A DNA stretch of 39,624 bases, taken from contig RFSD01000002.1 in the NCBI GenBank assembly GCA_009924165.1, positions 1 to 39,624 on the forward strand, written 5' to 3'. Every line of letters begins with the position of its first letter. The stretch's first letter is position 1. The notes under the pieces were generated by a model, which was given only the letters and a program-made list of their open reading frames with translations, was not told the origin of the DNA and did no database searches. Of this stretch, positions 37,614-39,624 are shown in pieces. The position numbers and the translations under genes were made by a program. The stretch comes from Chitinophagia bacterium. GTDB lineage: Bacteria > Bacteroidota > Bacteroidia > Chitinophagales > Chitinophagaceae.

Positions 37614-38666
37614 ATGACAACAGTAAAAGGACCAGGTATATTTTTAGCACAATTTTTAGGGGATCAGCCGCCATTCAATTCATTAGAGGGTATCTGCAAA
37701 TGGGCTGCAGGGTTGGGTTTTAAGGGTGTGCAGATTCCAAGTTGGGACGCACGCTGTATTGATTTAAAAAAAGCAGCAGAAAGCAAAACCTATGCCGACG
37801 AGATCAAAGGTATCGTACAAGCTGCTGGATTAGAGATCACAGAATTATCGACACATTTACAAGGACAATTGGTAGCGGTGCATCCTGCCTATGATGCGCA
37901 GTTTGATGGTTTTGCACCAGTTGAATATAGAGGCAACCCCAAAGCAAGAACTGAATGGGCAGTACAGCAATTAAAATATGCAGCAAAAGCATCTCAAAAT
38001 TTAGGATTAAATGCACACGCTACTTTTAGTGGCGCATTGTTATGGCATACTATCTATCCATGGCCACAAAGACCAGCAGGTTTAGTAGCAACTGGTTTTG
38101 CTGAATTAGGCAAGAGATGGTTGCCTATCTTAAATGAATTTGACGCAGCTGGCGTAGACTTATGTTATGAAATTCATCCAGGAGAAGATTTACATGATGG
38201 CGTTTCTTATGAAATGTTTTTAGAAAAAGTAGGGAACCATGCTCGTGCTTGTTTATTATTTGACCCATCACATTTGGTACTACAATGTATGGACTATAAA
38301 GGATATATCGATGCCTACCATGAACGTATTAAAATGTTTCATGTAAAGGATGCCGAGTTTAATCCAAGCGCAAAGCAAGGCGTATATGGTGGCTATCAAA
38401 ACTGGATTGATCGTGCAGGAAGATTTAGATCCCTTGGTGATGGTCAAGTAGATTTTAAAAGTATCTTTAGCAAGTTAGCAGCTTATGATTATAAAGGCTG
38501 GGCAGTATTGGAATGGGAATGTTGTTTAAAGCATCCAGAAGTGGGGGCAGCAGAAGGTGCTGTCTTTATTCAAAACCATATCATACCTGTTACAGCAAAA
38601 GCATTTGACGATTTTGCTAGCACTGGCTCTGATGAAGCCTATAACAAAAAAATATTAGGAATTTAA
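37614..38666 (+). CDS. Sugar phosphate isomerase/epimerase family protein
   Basis: GICKWAAGLGFKGVQIPSWDARCIDL, CYEIHPGEDLHDG, LLFDPSHLVLQCMDYKGYIDAYHERIKMFHVKDAEF, AVLEWECCLKHPEVGA. Confidence 0.93.
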   Translation: MTTVKGPGIFLAQFLGDQPPFNSLEGICKWAAGLGFKGVQIPSWDARCIDLKKAAESKTYADEIKGIVQAAGLEITELSTHLQGQLVAVHPAYDAQFDGFAPVEYRGNPKARTEWAVQQLKYAAKASQNLGLNAHATFSGALLWHTIYPWPQRPAGLVATGFAELGKRWLPILNEFDAAGVDLCYEIHPGEDLHDGVSYEMFLEKVGNHARACLLFDPSHLVLQCMDYKGYIDAYHERIKMFHVKDAEFNPSAKQGVYGGYQNWIDRAGRFRSLGDGQVDFKSIFSKLAAYDYKGWAVLEWECCLKHPEVGAAEGAVFIQNHIIPVTAKAFDDFASTGSDEAYNKKILGI

Positions 38667-38710
38667 TTCTTCAAATCAACTATTCATTTTAAACAATCAA
38701 TCAATACACA

Positions 38711-39097
38711 ATGCGTAAAATTTTATACACCTTTTCGGTAGCCCTTTTATTAGTAGCATGTGGGGGTGGAGCAACAAAAACTGAAACTACATCAGAAACA
38801 ACAACTAGTTCTGAAACTCAATTATCTGACAATCCGGATTATTCAAAAGGATTGGCACTGATTGCAGGAAGTGACTGCTTAACTTGTCATAAAGTAGCTG
38901 AAAAAAGTATAGGTCCCGCTTATCAAGAAGTGGCTGCTAAGTACGAAAATACAGATGACAATGTAGAAATGTTAGCTGGAAAAATTATTAAAGGCGGAAG
39001 TGGTAATTGGGGCGCTATCCCAATGACAGCGCATGCAAACCTTAGTCAAGAGGATGCAGAAGCGATGGTGAAATATATTTTATTATTAAAAAAATAA
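38711..39097 (+). CDS. Class I c-type cytochrome lipoprotein (mono-heme)
   Basis: MRKILYTFSVALLLVACGGG (lipobox), Thr/Ser/Glu linker, SDCLTCHKVAEKSIGPAY (CxxCH), AIPMTAHANLSQEDAEAMVKYILLL (Met ligand). Confidence 0.95.
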   Translation: MRKILYTFSVALLLVACGGGATKTETTSETTTSSETQLSDNPDYSKGLALIAGSDCLTCHKVAEKSIGPAYQEVAAKYENTDDNVEMLAGKIIKGGSGNWGAIPMTAHANLSQEDAEAMVKYILLLKK

Positions 39098-39157
39098 TTC
39101 CAATTCAAAATTTGGTGGTCGATATACACCCTATGTTTTACCCCTCAAATATAAATT

Positions 39158-39624
39158 ATGAAAAAACAACTGCTTACTCTAACCATAATGATGCTTGCTT
39201 CACTTGGCTTTAATCAAGTGCAAGCTCAAGAAAAATGGATCTCGTTATTTGACGGAAAGACAACCAATGGTTGGCATACATACGGGAAAACAACTGCAGG
39301 CGAAGCCTGGAAAGTAGTAGATGGTACAATCATGTTTGACCCTAACAATAAAGTCAATGGAAGAATTGTTGGTGGTGGTGATATTGTGACCAACGAAAGC
39401 TTTACTAATTTTCATTTACAATTAGAATGGAAGATTTCTAAAAATGGCAACAGCGGTATCATTTTCTTTGTGCAAAATGATCCTTCAAAATATAAAAATA
39501 CTTGGCATACTGGACCCGAGATGCAAGTACTTGACAATGATGGCCATCCAGATAGTAAAATCATTAGCCACAGAGCTGGTAATTTATATGATTTGATTGT
39601 AGGTGATGAGTCTGGTGTAAAACC
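39158..39624 (+). CDS. DUF1080 domain (3-keto-disaccharide hydrolase-type) secreted protein, truncated by window end
   Basis: MKKQLLTLTIMMLASLGFNQVQAQEKWISLFDGKTTNGWHTYGKTTAGEAWKVVDGTIMF...FTNFHLQLEWKISKNGNSGIIFFVQ...WHTGPEMQVLDNDGHPDSKIISHRAGNLYDL. Absent from ORF track because no stop lies in the window. Confidence 0.9.
   Translation, partial: MKKQLLTLTIMMLASLGFNQVQAQEKWISLFDGKTTNGWHTYGKTTAGEAWKVVDGTIMFDPNNKVNGRIVGGGDIVTNESFTNFHLQLEWKISKNGNSGIIFFVQNDPSKYKNTWHTGPEMQVLDNDGHPDSKIISHRAGNLYDLIVGDESGVK

Noticed and set aside
1-39624. CRISPR arrays, tRNAs, rRNAs, prophage or defence-system genes
   Set aside because: No spaced repeat arrays, no tRNA-like cloverleaf with CCA/TTCGANTC arms, and no integrase, Cas, restriction or toxin-antitoxin proteins seen among the ORFs.

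Overview
AT-rich chromosomal segment of a Bacteroidota bacterium, probably close to Chitinophagaceae/Sphingobacteriia judging from protein flavour and TAnnTTTG-type promoters. I see no rRNA, tRNA, CRISPR array, transposase or phage genes. Left part: a split methionine synthase (homocysteine-methyltransferase piece plus MetH core), LOG protein, exonuclease III, HU, a 38-aa ribosomal protein bTHX, glycosyltransferases flanking MeaB, coaX-OMP-lptC, aldo/keto reductase, CNNM hemolysin, tatC, rpiB and an M28 peptidase. Middle: a deoxyhypusine-synthase-like protein that appears to lack the catalytic lysine, a Cys/Met PLP enzyme, TIGR02757, SDR, YjjG, psd-cdsA, CPBP protease, dusB, GPx and ALDH. Right part (about 29.6-39.6 kb): a dense locus of sugar-oxidation genes (Tat-exported Gfo/Idh/MocA, TIM-barrel isomerases, GMC oxidoreductase with gluconate-2-dehydrogenase subunit-3 partner, mono-heme cytochrome c lipoprotein, DUF1080), a plausible periplasmic 3-keto-sugar pathway. 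Main non-coding observations: a ~107-bp MITE-like element (18233-18339) with a 20-bp imperfect terminal inverted repeat and flanking TATTATT repeats; a ~140-nt nested-stem intergenic structure upstream of HU (6594-6733); and a TIM-barrel isomerase gene apparently broken by an internal deletion (35472-36250). All calls were made by eye, with no database searches.
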